In this document: positions 1 to 10,799 of the stretch, one piece after another
Numbering within the stretch: position 1 is the stretch's first letter
Layout: every line of letters starts with the position of its first letter
Assembly (NCBI GenBank): GCA_003991915.1
Contig: RQTK01000345.1
Location: 162,726 to 226,725 of the forward strand
Origin: Elysia chlorotica
Lineage: Eukaryota > Mollusca > Gastropoda > Plakobranchidae
Direction of reading: 5' to 3'
Length of the DNA stretch: 64,000 nt
Program-made: the position numbers and the translations under genes
Notes under the pieces: generated by a model
Told to the model about the DNA's origin: nothing
What the model saw: the letters and a program-made list of their open reading frames with translations, nothing else
Database searches by the model: none

Positions 1-64
<64 letters not shown>

Positions 65-72
65 GATAGATA
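1..72. repeat. GATA microsatellite (window edge)
   Basis: Near-perfect GATA units with one AATA and a TATAGATG interruption near the end. The array continues beyond base 1. Confidence 0.97.
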
Positions 73-1046
73 TAGATGGATAGATGAGTGGATAGATATG
101 TTGGATGATAGAATGAAGATAGCTAAAGAGTGATAGAAATACATACGCACAGATTGCGCATACATTCATGTACACATTCTCCCATATATTTATAAAGTGA
201 GATTTCAAAAAAGGGAAGCAAAATTTGTTTCGAGATGAATCTTAAAAATAATAACGTTCTGCAAATCTAAAATGTGATTAAGACAAAACGGTATAAGTTA
301 ATAAACAATCTGAACTTAAAGGGAAAAAATGATATTTCTTCCGTGATCGTCAAGTCTAAAGGGTAGTCTCCGTATGTTCACTAATATATCATAAATTGAA
401 TAAGCCCATAAGTGTTGGGACCAACGAAAAAACTACTCTTGAATAAATTTACAAACGTGAAATTAAAAAGCAAATGATAAAATATGCAAAAATGTTAGCA
501 AAAGGTTTAATGCACGCAAGCTTAGAAATATGGTAGTAATAATGAAAAGTGTGTAAAGTAAAAAAAAAAAAGAAAAGAAAACAGTCCGGATAATTCACGT
601 GATTAACGAACAAGTGATTAATTTACATCATAGTAAAAATTGAAAGTTGCATAAAATGCTGGGGCATCGAGCAAGAAGAAAAACAAAATGGGCATTGCAG
701 GCCCAGTATAAAGCTGGGACAACTTACTCAACGTATTGCGGTATGGGCCACTTTGTGATAGCCATGGATACGCAGTTTACTAAAATTGTCAGCATGACAA
801 GAATACTAAAGATCGTGAGGGGCAGTTAAGAGAAAATCATTATTTAGCGTTGACGAGTAGATTGCAAAACTGACAATTTCACAGCTTAATGGCAAAAGCT
901 ATTGATATCTGGGTAAATTATAAAATTAAAATTTAAAACTCCGTTTAAAACATGCAATTAAAACGCTATGAGGTGGTTTTGGTGTGTTATGATGGCGACA
1001 TAAACTTAAATGGTAATATATGATATATTTAAAGAAGTTGAAATGA

Positions 1047-1047
<1 letters not shown>

Positions 1048-1094
<47 letters not shown>
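1048..1094. repeat. ATA/TAA trinucleotide microsatellite
   Basis: About fifteen uninterrupted ATA units, then degenerate AATGATAAT units up to about 1125. Confidence 0.95.
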
Positions 1095-1096
<2 letters not shown>

Positions 1097-1854
1097 TAAT
1101 AATGATAATTATGATAATGAAAATTATAATAATCAGAATAATATTTAAGTGCAATATTTATTTAATTTTTTTATGATAATGAATATGATGCAGTAATGGT
1201 TGTTGTTTTTTTTCAGCATAAAATTACAAATAGAGATCTTTAAAACCATGAAGAGTTCCACTTATAAATTGTTGTGCACATTCAACACAATGGAAGAAGG
1301 GTATGAAGTTTAAATTTGATAAAATAGTTATGTTTTCTATTTAAACTGATGTAACCAAAAAGGTATTGGAGGAATGCATAAATACGGATAATAAAGATAT
1401 AGTAGAATTATAATCGTAAAACAAGTGCGAAAATTTCGCAGTTTTAACGAAATTTAATAGCCATTCTTCTCTAAAAAGGAAGTAAATTATCACATTAATT
1501 TAAACGATGAAAAACTAGAACCACTTAATACATCTTATAATTCCTATGAAAAATCACATGTCCCAAAATACACTTAGCTGGGCTATAATTATGCATGTGA
1601 TGTGGTCATGCTTAAAAACTCCAACAAAAAAACTTTGTCTTTTTGAATTTAGCATTTAAATGCGGGACGCTTACGATTTGTGTGAATTCAATTAGAAACT
1701 ATCTTCAGAAAATGTTTAATATTATGCACTACGCAATTCGTAAATAAAAGAAATAAATGACGGAATGACATCTATAAACAGACTTTACTGTAAAATGAGG
1801 AATATTTCTTCCCTTAATACATTTATAAAAAAAACGTATGCAGAAGATGCAAGA

Positions 1855-1865
1855 GCAAAGGATAT
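1855..1865 (-). promoter_or_regulatory. para: U12-type AT-AC intron 5' splice site
   Basis: Directly after the 119-bp third exon the minus strand reads ATATCCTTTGC. This agrees with the U12-class AT-AC 5' splice-site consensus ATATCCTT. No GT donor preserves the conserved exon length and phase. The matching branch point (TCCTTAAC-like) and the AC acceptor were not found in bases 1-1854, so they should lie outside the window. Confidence 0.88.
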
Positions 1866-1984
1866 GGATGTACGAGGATGTAGATGGCGACTCGGCGGAT
1901 TGGGTTGAAGGGGGACAACAAAAAGATGGCGTTGGTGGCGCTGAATCGGAAGATTAACTTGTCTTTGTTCAACACCACAAACGT
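1866..1984 (-). CDS. para: Voltage-gated sodium channel alpha subunit, third coding exon
   Basis: This exon encodes [20 protein letters not shown] and then [20 protein letters not shown], the strongly conserved stretch just before transmembrane segment S1 of domain I. The acceptor is CTCTCCCCAG at 1985 and upward. The exon is exactly 119 bp and stops after two bases of the Pro codon (phase 2), which is the length and phase I recall for the equivalent vertebrate SCN exon. The sequence that follows is ATATCCTTT, not GT, so the exon ends at a U12-type AT-AC splice site. S1 of domain I and everything after it must lie beyond the start of this window. I found no matching exon between bases 1 and 1865. 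Confidence 0.95.
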
Positions 1985-2345
1985 CTGGGGAGAGATCATT
2001 AAATATTATTAACTCTATTCTGAGACACACATAATAACTTCATAAGGAACTTTCTTAAATTATATTAATCATACACTCTTTATTTTAAGCTGCGGCCTCT
2101 AAACCTTTTTCTCGCTACTTGCATTACTTTTTATTGTAACATGTTACCAGACGAGTAATAATAATAGTAAGAAATATTAATAATCATGGCTTAAAAACAG
2201 TACACTTTTTTCAAATACCACTTCCAAATCTCTTGAAAATTTTTTTCAACAGTTCAATAGTTCTGAGGTTTTAAAGACATAAACATTACCACCTGCAACA
2301 TATTGGAGAATTATACGCTGTACAATAACCGTTATTTCTCCTCAC

Positions 2346-2540
2346 CTTCTGGTTGTGGTAGTATTCGTCCAGGTCCTCCAACGGCTTGCCCACAAACTCT
2401 GGCGGGTAATCCTCCAAAGATGGCGGCAGCTTCCGGGAGGCCTCCAGCTTCGGGTTTGGCCGGAGGTTCTCCTCGTGCTGACTCGGCTCGTCCAAATCGT
2501 CATCGTCGTCATCCGACTCCGTGGGCGCCTTCTCCGCATG
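2346..2540 (-). CDS. para: Voltage-gated sodium channel alpha subunit, second coding exon
   Basis: This exon encodes 65 residues of the cytoplasmic N-terminal region. It starts with a run of acidic residues (TESDDDDDDLDEPSQ), continues through a proline-containing linker (LRPNPKLEASRKLPP), and ends with PPEFVGKPLEDLDEYYHNQK. The PLEDLDxYY element just before a Lys is a hallmark of NaV N-termini across animals. The acceptor is a CAG at 2543-2541, preceded by a pyrimidine-containing stretch. The donor is GTGAG directly after AAG at 2346. Both ends are phase 0, and length and splice position agree with the exon that ends at TQK in vertebrate SCN genes. An open frame continues two codons upstream of the acceptor, but that is intron sequence. 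Confidence 0.95.
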
Positions 2541-2823
2541 CTGGGACATATGGGGTGAGAATACCAGTGTGAGGTGAGGACAAATTCGGCAGTATGGTTG
2601 GATTAAAAAGTAGTGTGAGGAATGGATAAGATGGGAGGAGTGGCTTGATTAAAACCCGGTGTAAATTGTCATAATGGCTTGGAGGTGTAAAGTGATTAGA
2701 AAAAACAGTATAGCGCTGTAAGATACGAATTGGGAATGCATATTGGCTAAACAGTATTCTAAGTTATAGATGGGAAATGAAGAGAGGTTAGAGTAGGCAT
2801 TTGCGTATACTGCGTGTATTGGA

Positions 2824-2950
2824 CAGTCGTGACAACTTGATCAAACCATTTGTAAGAATTTATTAGATGCATTCGAAAAATGAGCGATGCCTCAATAATT
2901 ATAACGATTACCAAACGTTAAGATTTATGTATCATATAAAGGAACATTGT
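2824..2950 (+). repeat. Dispersed repeat, copy A (inside sodium channel intron 1)
   Basis: It shares an ordered series of blocks with 3850-3980: GTCGTGACA, AAACCATT-GTAAGAA, TTAGAT-C-TTC, AAATGAGCG-TGCC and ATC-TATAAAGGA. Both copies are in the same orientation. The family is unknown; it could be an old SINE or MITE. Confidence 0.6.
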
Positions 2951-3254
2951 GCATTTGTGCACGGGTTAGGGTGTCCGACTCAGTCTATACTCACTTTGCA
3001 CCCAACCTCGTTTCCCACTTAGCCATTCAATGGCATAATCAACGTTCATTTTATCACCGAATCCTCTTTATCATATATGACAAAGGTTTTTGTACACAAC
3101 AAAGGATACCAGTTCTTAGGAAACAGTTTTATATTGGCAGGCCTCACCGAACTATCTCTATGTGTCAGTGCGTAAAATTGCCAGATGTCAGCTTTGGTGC
3201 CTGTCTACAATATAGCCTATGATTTTTGTACTGACAAAACAAACAAAAACTAAC

Positions 3255-3356
3255 CTTGGCAGCCTCTTCTTCGGCGATTCGCCGCTCGATGTTAAAAAGA
3301 GACTCCCTTGTGAAGAGCCGGAACGGCGTCCACTCTATCATATCATCGGTCTCCAT
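3255..3356 (-). CDS. para: Voltage-gated sodium channel alpha subunit, first coding exon
   Basis: This exon encodes the first 34 residues of a pore-forming voltage-gated sodium channel, a plasma-membrane protein of excitable cells. The peptide holds [20 protein letters not shown], which matches the conserved cytoplasmic N-terminus of para/NaV channels (F-R-x-F-T-R-E-S-L followed by I-E-x-R-I-A). The start codon is at 3356-3354. An in-frame TAG lies 12 bases upstream, so this is the first usable Met of its frame. The exon ends after codon AAG, at 3255, with the donor GTTAGT, in phase 0. The next exon lies 714 bp downstream in phase 0. The family assignment is firm. Whether it is a NaV1 or NaV2 paralogue cannot be decided from the N-terminus alone. 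Confidence 0.93.
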
Positions 3357-3396
3357 CTTGCCTTGCTAGTCCTGACTTCGCCCGTCCATACGTGCC
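3357..3396 (-). other. para: 5'UTR part of the sodium channel start-codon exon, with upstream ORF
   Basis: Reading on the minus strand, a good acceptor (TTTCTTCTTGTTTTTGGAGCAG) ends at 3397, so the start-codon exon probably begins at 3396 with 40 bases of 5'UTR. This implies at least one non-coding exon further upstream, at higher coordinates. Inside it an ATG at 3389-3387 opens a 7-codon frame (MDGRSQD) that closes with TAG at 3368-3366. That stop is in frame with, and 9 bases before, the main ATG. No promoter could be placed. Confidence 0.6.
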
Positions 3397-3454
3397 CTGC
3401 TCCAAAAACAAGAAGAAACGCGTTAACTTGAGAAGAAAGTTGTTACATCTGCCT

Positions 3455-3636
<182 letters not shown>

Positions 3637-3849
3637 CGAACGGATACAAGAAAAAGGAAAAAGAGGCAACAGGAAAAATATCATGACGATACGAAGAACA
3701 ATAATAAGGCTATTATTAATTGTGTTCCTGGTCTTAGACTAATCATCACATTTTAAATGTGGGACATTTTTCCTTTCCTTTCTTTTTTTTTTGGTGTGGG
3801 AGGGGTCTGTTTGGTCATCAATTTCCGGGGAAAGGGCAAATGTATCGCA

Positions 3850-3980
3850 GAGTCGTGACACTAAAACCATTAGTAAGAAACCAGGAAGTCATTAGATTCC
3901 TTCTTCAAATGAGCGTTGCCGTCAAGACTTAAAATGATAAAGTAAGAGTTACAATTTACTATCCTATAAAGGAGCAATGT
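3850..3980 (+). repeat. Dispersed repeat, copy B (upstream of the start-codon exon)
   Basis: Partner of 2824-2950, with the same block order and about 130 bp long. The two copies are about 1 kb apart and flank the start-codon exon. Confidence 0.6.
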
Positions 3981-5590
3981 CTTTCTAAGACATGTTACAA
4001 AGCTGAATTGAGCTTCAACCAATGTTGTAATTGCTTTTTATAAGAGTCCAGAAATTTGTCAAACTAATGGTAAACATTCTTTCATTCGTTTCGGTTTTTT
4101 TTAACCAGCTGCTAAAAATCTGTTTCATGGTATCTGTCTCGTACATTAATTATCAGTCTACTATTGACTATGTGATTAATCGTCCCCCACCATTGATCCA
4201 CACAATCACTCTTGTAATGTGGTCATCATCGACTGCGTTCTTTGACTAAGGGCGTCGACCTCTACACCACAAGGACCGTCATCTCATGTTGTTGGTGCCT
4301 ACACAGTTCCACCGGATACTACAAATTTAGTATATCATGCTCTCTTGTTCTACTATTTTTTGCCTATCCACCGGGCCTGGCACAAAACGCCTAACGAACG
4401 ATTTGGATAATCAGTCCCACTGGCATGGCCGGCGTCTAACGGTAAATGGTAAAACGCTAACACTATTAGGTAAAGAGCAGTCATGTGCAAAAGAGAAGGT
4501 AAAGCATAAAAAGGTAAAGAATTATAGCAATGGTCACGAATCGCCTGCGATTTACGAGCTTAACACAATTAGGTATTGAGAGCATTGTGTCCACAGTTCT
4601 ATTTACCTGAAGAATGTGTTGAAGAAAGCGATAGAGCCTAGAACACACCACCGACTTTAAAAACAAACAAACAAACAAAGAAAACCGCCATTTATTCGGA
4701 TGGTATCGTTTTTGCCACTTTTTTCGTTTCAGGATTTTGTCAGCAAAGTGCAGTTTACAAAACAGTCTAGATCTGCTGGCATTGCTTATCTCATTCTGCG
4801 AGAAGATCAATGTTTGTCGTTATTTATGATATTTACATTATTTCACGCTTTAAATGTTGAGTTGAAAAACAAACACCTTACAGTGACTTTGATGGTTATA
4901 TTTGGGATAATGTTGTTTTACTTTGAGTTTTTTCTGCCTTGAGATTAAAAAAGCAACTTCTCAACAACATTCGGCAAAGCGGTCTAGCCACGGGTTGAGA
5001 GTGTGGGAGTTGTGGTTCTTTATGATGTATTTATCTTTTCTGTAGGATACGGTTGCACTAGGAGAGCGAGCTACCCACAAAGAGCGGCAGAAAATGATTT
5101 TCTCGCAATAGACAACGAAATAGTAAAAAACTTAATCTTAGAAATTTTACGGTTTAATGTTATATAACAAAACAATTCTTCACATGTTAAATAATACAGA
5201 TTTAGATGAAAACACATTAGTGACTGACAAAGGCACGCGGAAAACACACTTAACAATGCCACTGTAAATAAAATACATTCCCATACCTTTTGTTTCAATA
5301 TACCATCAAACTAAACAATCGTGTAATGATTTGTGTCTGAATCTCTAAATATCTGATATTAGATAACATATCAAGTGGGAAAAACCATTGAAGTATTATG
5401 GGCTCGATGACAGTTGTTAAAGACCTCCAAAGTACGATTGAATTACTACAAGTGCATTTTTTACAAACAAACTAAACTTATAATATTCAACTTATGTTTC
5501 ATAATAATGAACTTGAAATATATGAAGAGTTTTTCTAGAGGTCTCTTACAAATAGTAGCCATTGATGAGAATGGCCAGTGAAGAATAACT
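3981..5590. other. Non-coding, nothing recognised
   Basis: AT-rich DNA. Short frames at 4031-4249, 4337-4579 and 4700-4942 lack any family motif. A CAAA/ACAA tetranucleotide patch at 4662-4682 follows a sequence faintly like a SINE end. Confidence 0.5.
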
Positions 5591-8500
5591 AAATAACTAT
5601 TCCCGTTGCCTAATAAAAGAAAGACCGACTCAGCGGTGAAGCCATACGATCCATGCACTTACACCACCCAGCTGGACCGAACTGGAATTTCCGAGCGTAA
5701 TTTCCAACAGTTGTACCGCAAACAAGTAGCCACTCTAACCGATGTTTTATTTGGGGAGACGGAGGCGGACACTAGGTGGACCAGTCCTCAAGTGGGACGT
5801 GTATGAAACAATTCACGCGTGCTCAAGGCCAGTAATTGGACTTAATTAGGCAGATCGAGTAACACGAGGTATAGTAATCCCTCTTACAATTAAGTGTTAT
5901 TATTTATTTTACACATACTAGAGCATTGGAGTCTTCATGCAGATGATACAATACTGTGAGATGAAGAAAGGAAAAGTACTACCAAAACGCGTAGTAAATG
6001 CAGAACATAAATTCCGAAGGACGAAAACAAAAAGAATGGTGTAAAACGTCTCTCAGGTCTGTTTATAGAATATAAATAGTTGGAATTCACGTAAACATTA
6101 TTTTGCAAGGTCAGTTTACATTCCTGCGTTTAATTACTCTTCATGTAAAGCGATTTGTAACTAAATTTAATGCAATCAAGAAAACCAGGAGAAACTAAAA
6201 AGAAAAAAAACTGGGCTTCAATGATGAGTCTACTATCAATGCAAAACAAATGTAAAAAAAAACATCATTATAGAAAATAAATGGTTGAGATACTTGTGTA
6301 CAATAATGAGTCTCCGTTGAGACTGTTGTTGGTCTGAAACAGTCTTGCCAATTTATAGTGTTCCTATCATAACGTAGGTTCCCTAACCTGAATCATCATT
6401 TCGTCTAAAACTAGACAAGGGTTAGATCTCTAACCAAACGAAGGAAAGGCAAAGTCCATCCATATAGTCATATCTGAAGGGACAGGTTAGAACGTAGACC
6501 AAAAACAGGAAGGAGAGTAACAAAATCGAAATAATGTCATTATAAAGGAGATGATTTAATGAAATTTGATTTCCATTTGTAGATAGTTTGAATTAAGTAA
6601 TAAATCCTGTCTTATACAAAAAGTAATGAACAAGATACTACTACATGTCTTAGAGGTGGGATAATAACATGGTATCTGTTCTTCGAAATTGCTTCTTGTT
6701 TCTTATGTTCTCATCGCCAATACAAGTTACTGCAGAGTCATGATGGAAGGTACGCCAATGGACAAATCGTGTGGATAATTTTGTTGACTATAGCGCTAGC
6801 AACTACACGAATCTCCCACTCTATTCCTCCTCCAAATCTAGCGTCTTTCATCTTTTTGAACAAGCTTAATATTATGGAGCGTGTCCATAGCTATTACTTT
6901 TTTTTTTATCAATTTATTAGATCTAGATGCTTCACGACGAAAGCTTCAGAGCTCCATGTTTTGATATTTAGTATACTGATTAGCTACACAGACACCTGCA
7001 ACAAAGCAAACTGAATCTACAAGAAACCCACCATATTATGATGATCAACACAAAAGGTTACAAAGGAGATTACATGAATGAGCTTCCTGAGAGATATTCT
7101 AATCGGGCAATTTATTCAATCGAAATGTCAAAGGATATATCTGTAATATGATATCTGCTCACTTTAATGTTGTGCACATAATATCAAATATAATTTTTGT
7201 CTAATTATAAGTGTCACGTATTTTCAATTTTGCTTCGTTTGGACTAAGTTGTGTGTAATGGGTCTCATTATTGTAAACAGTGCGCACATTCCAAGCACAA
7301 GTGACGCACAGAGGAATTAACACTAATAAGTACCAGCGCTTTGTTGTATGGAAATATTAATGCACAGATTATAAAGCTTGTTTGACTCTGGTTGGTCCTC
7401 TGGTTTGCCGGCGAGTCGGCATCAGATTAGACATTAATAATTGTAAAGTTGTATCCGTATCGGTATGGTGTGTGTGTGTGTGTGTGTGTGTTTGTGTGTG
7501 TGAGCTGGCGTTACACTAGCAGCTGTTTAGTGCATGGACGTGTTCCGTTTTGATTAAAAACGCAAAAGTAACTATTGATACAATTTTTTTTAAGTGAACT
7601 TATTACATTCTATTGTATCATTTTAGACCTGTTATATATTATTTTGCTCGCACAATTCAAGACCATTGCAATCATCAATAAAGATTGATGGGGGATAGTA
7701 TATGCTTTTTATAATTAAATACGTATAACATTTTCGGGATCTATTCACACTAGCCTTGAAAGAGAATTGACAATGTTCTTTATAAACCTATGGTTCTGAA
7801 TATATCACGGGGGGAAAAGGAGTAAAATTGATAAAAAGACTACAGATGACCAGCACAATCGGCAGCTTTAGCTTTGCGTCCGAAGCTGATTACTTTTGTT
7901 TCAACGGTGGGTATTACTGTAGCGATGTTGAAGACCCGGTCCTCCCTTACAAGAATGTATTAAATTAGCACAATATCTTCTAAACCTTTTGTCTAATAAA
8001 ATATTACACAATGGGATTAATTTTTAAAGACAGTGGGCTAATAGCCTTACAGTACTTTATTGCTTTTTACTCTCACACCTCCACACACAATTTTAGGATT
8101 GTCCTATTGTGAAATATTGTGTCATTGTCACGGCACCGTCTATATCTCTATTGTCAACGAAATGTGACAAACGCACTATGCTGTCTTAAATACGCGAAGG
8201 GATGTATTTATTCTTACTGAACCTCATATTATTAAATGTATTAAAAAAAGGGTTAACATAATAGCAAAAATTTGAAGTAATTTGAAATAACAAGTTAATT
8301 GAAAACGCGAACAAATTAATAAGAACAACATCAACAAAATAACAACTACATGACAACTATGACAAGAGACTTACGAGCGCGCCAAATCGCGGGCAGTGCA
8401 GGCGACATGGACCTCTCAGCTCTCAGGTGGCCATCTGGTAAGGAGAAGGACATCGCATGGTTAGATAAAACAGGAAAATACAGTTTTATATATTTCATTT

Positions 8501-9540
8501 ATTTCATATTTTGTTTAAAATCCTTGTACAATAATCATTATTAGATAATTAGAACTTCCATCGTGTATGCAAACTCAATGGTGGGATTTTGAAACTATAG
8601 CCTTTCAAACAAAGCAATTTTTCTTTTTAAAATAAACATAACCTATTGTCCTTATGAACTAAAGAGTGTTAAAAGCAGAACAATTAGGAAACGTGTTCTT
8701 TCGGTTGAATGAATATCAATTGTTCTCCAGCCTTATCGAGTCGTGCCATCGGGAAACCAATACATGTAGAAGCTCCTTTCAAAAACCAATTCAATAAGCT
8801 GTGAGTGAGTAAAGAGTACTATTGATCGTATTGCATACAATGAAAATAAACGGACACCATACAGTTTACTACAGAGTATTATGTTCTCCAATCCCCATGC
8901 TTCCTGAGTGATGTGATGTGTCATGGTATCGCGGAGTCATGCTCTGAACAAAATACTTTGTGTGTGTGTGTGTGTGGTGTAACACAAACTACCCGTAAAT
9001 ATTTCGGGTAAAAAAGGAAGGAATGTTATGTAAACTTTCTTAAGGAAAGAATAGGAGGATAGCATTTAGAAAAATGCTTAACAAAATAAAAAGCAAAAAA
9101 TCTTGTTGTCACGCCTTGCTTTAGGTTCCGAAAGGACTTTAAAAACAATATAATCAAAATAGCAAACTTAAAGGAATTTTGGGAAATTAAATTTGTAGAT
9201 GCATATTGCTCGTGTATTCTACGTTTCTTTAACCCCCTTTTGAAAGAAAATGTGCTGCATGATAGGTGGATATTTATATAAAAATGTATTTCACACACAA
9301 TGACCTCCAGGAATAAAAAACACCACTCAAGATTTCTAGATATTAGATTTTTATATAGCTACAATTTATGTCTTTTAGTTCTAAAAGAACCGTCAAAGGG
9401 CCTAACTGCTACATGATATTGAATTCCAGTTCACAAGAGTATACATTTTTTGTGGATACAGGAATTATCTAAACCAAAAGGATAGTACCAGCCGCCAGTT
9501 CTTCCTTTTCATATCTCTTTTTTTCCTTAGGTGGTTTCTC
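5591..9540. other. Non-coding, AT-rich, with small GT repeats
   Basis: It holds a GT run at 7467-7501 and a short TG run at 8958-8976. The plus-strand frame at 5606-5803 has fairly coding-like codons but no recognisable domain. A frame at 8350 ends at a good donor and is listed separately. Confidence 0.5.
8350..8436 (+). other. Candidate exon ending in a good donor, unrecognised
   Basis: ATG at 8350 opens MTTMTRDLRARQIAGSAGDM, followed by DLSALRWPS. It is locally GC-richer than its surroundings, and the frame meets CTG|GTAAGG at about 8436. No partner exon was found on this strand and no family was recognised, so this may be chance. Confidence 0.15.
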
Positions 9541-9560
9541 TCTATCTCTCTGTGTTTATC

Positions 9561-9600
<40 letters not shown>
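9561..9600. repeat. CT microsatellite
   Basis: About 18 uninterrupted CT units in a longer pyrimidine-rich patch (9530-9620). Confidence 0.95.
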
Positions 9601-9606
<6 letters not shown>

Positions 9607-9808
9607 GCCCCCTCTTCATTACTTTAACTTGTTCTTTATGTCTCAAGATATCCCATCGTCTTGGTATGTTACTCACCAACAGTCTCCCCCCCCCCTAATC
9701 CCCAATTCTCTATCTACCCAACAGCCCCCTAAAACCCATCACCTGAAGGTGCTGAAATGCCGTGGCCACACGAGCTGACCGCTCTCTTTTTAAATAAAGC
9801 CAGTCGCC

Positions 9809-10003
9809 TCATTTCCACTTGTTATTATTCTCCTCATGCACCCTGTGCTTTTTGATGGTATTTTCTTCCCAGTGGGCGCTTTCTAATATCTCCCGTAACT
9901 CGTTTACAACTGGCCAGTTCTGGGCCGCCTTGATAGCTCTGCGCCGCTCCCCCACTGAGACAGCCACACGGGACGGAGATGGACAATTCTCTAGAGGTTT
10001 CAT
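9809..10003 (-). other. Candidate coding segment, unrecognised
   Basis: A 64-codon frame on the minus strand begins at ATG 10003 and ends with TGA. The peptide is hydrophilic and charged, with the stretch GERRRAIKAAQNWPVVNEL. The DNA is GC-richer than its neighbours and codon choice looks non-random. The frame extends upstream to an in-frame TAA, leaving room for an acceptor such as GAAAACAG just before the Met. I do not recognise the family. It could be one exon of an unknown gene, an old gene fragment, or chance. Confidence 0.25.
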
Positions 10004-10558
10004 GGCCGGCGTCTCACTGTTTTCAGGCAGTCCGAATTATTCCTCGTGGTCTAACCTTCTCTGTGACTTGCATTAAACAACGGAAACACTAACGGGCGAG
10101 CTAGGCTGGTCAATGACATTAGGATTAACAAAAGGGAAAATTGCTTACAGGGAATCTAGACAATAGCTCCACAAAACTCCAACTTTTTCTTTGTTTAGGT
10201 ACTGAAGGCCAAAAAATATTTTTGTGAAAAGTATGATTAAATTTCACAAAAAATCTACCCTTATTTGATTTTGACCTCCTTTAATTATCACTTATCATAT
10301 TGGGATGAGACCATCAAAGTAGGGGCTATATTTCCACACGTATAAACTCTTACTCGTCTCTTGTTTTATATTTTATCATTGCTATCATAATTGGAGCCGT
10401 ATTCGATGGCATGTTGCTTACATATTTTCTATTTCATTCTTGACAGTTATTCCAAAACAATTTAATGCATCCGGGCAATATCAGATTAAACTACCCAAGA
10501 ATCTATTGGTATTGCAGGCAATTCGCCTATAATTAAATGGAATTGTGGAGACTAATCC

Positions 10559-10572
10559 TCAGAGAGAGAGAC

Positions 10573-10620
<48 letters not shown>

Positions 10621-10785
10621 GGAGAGACAGAGACAGCCATACAGAAAGAGACAGAGAGAAAAATAGAGAGACACAGTGACAGAGAGACAGAGAGACAGAG
10701 ACAGAAACAGAGAGAGACAATGACAAAGACAGGGACAAAGACAGACAGAGACAGACAAAATAGACAGACAGAAAGGAGACAGGAC
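10559..10785. repeat. GACA/GA-rich simple repeat
   Basis: The core at 10570-10621 is (GACA)n. It is followed by degenerate GAGACAGA units. The long Ser/Leu/Val and Arg/Asp/Thr frames here are repeat translations. Confidence 0.95.
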
Positions 10786-10799
10786 ATTCCTCAATGTCA

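Larger units (their letters stand above)
1..1854 (-). other. Start of the sodium channel U12-type intron (no further exon seen)
   Basis: AT-rich intronic DNA. Bases 1-72 are a GATA array cut by the window edge, and 1048-1094 is an ATA/TAA array. The short open frame at 647-829 has no recognisable motif and is probably chance. I looked on the minus strand for the domain I S1 exon and saw none. Confidence 0.7.

Noticed and set aside
1785-2030. 81-codon minus-strand open frame
   Set aside because: It is the wrong frame over sodium channel exon 3; the correct frame gives the conserved FRFSA and SPFNPIRR peptide.
2303-2572. Plus-strand frames over exon 2
   Set aside because: Shadow frames of the GC-rich channel exon on the opposite strand.
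5936-5956. Possible reverse transcriptase motif HADDTIL
   Set aside because: The motif stands alone: the frame closes at once and no other RT motif is near.
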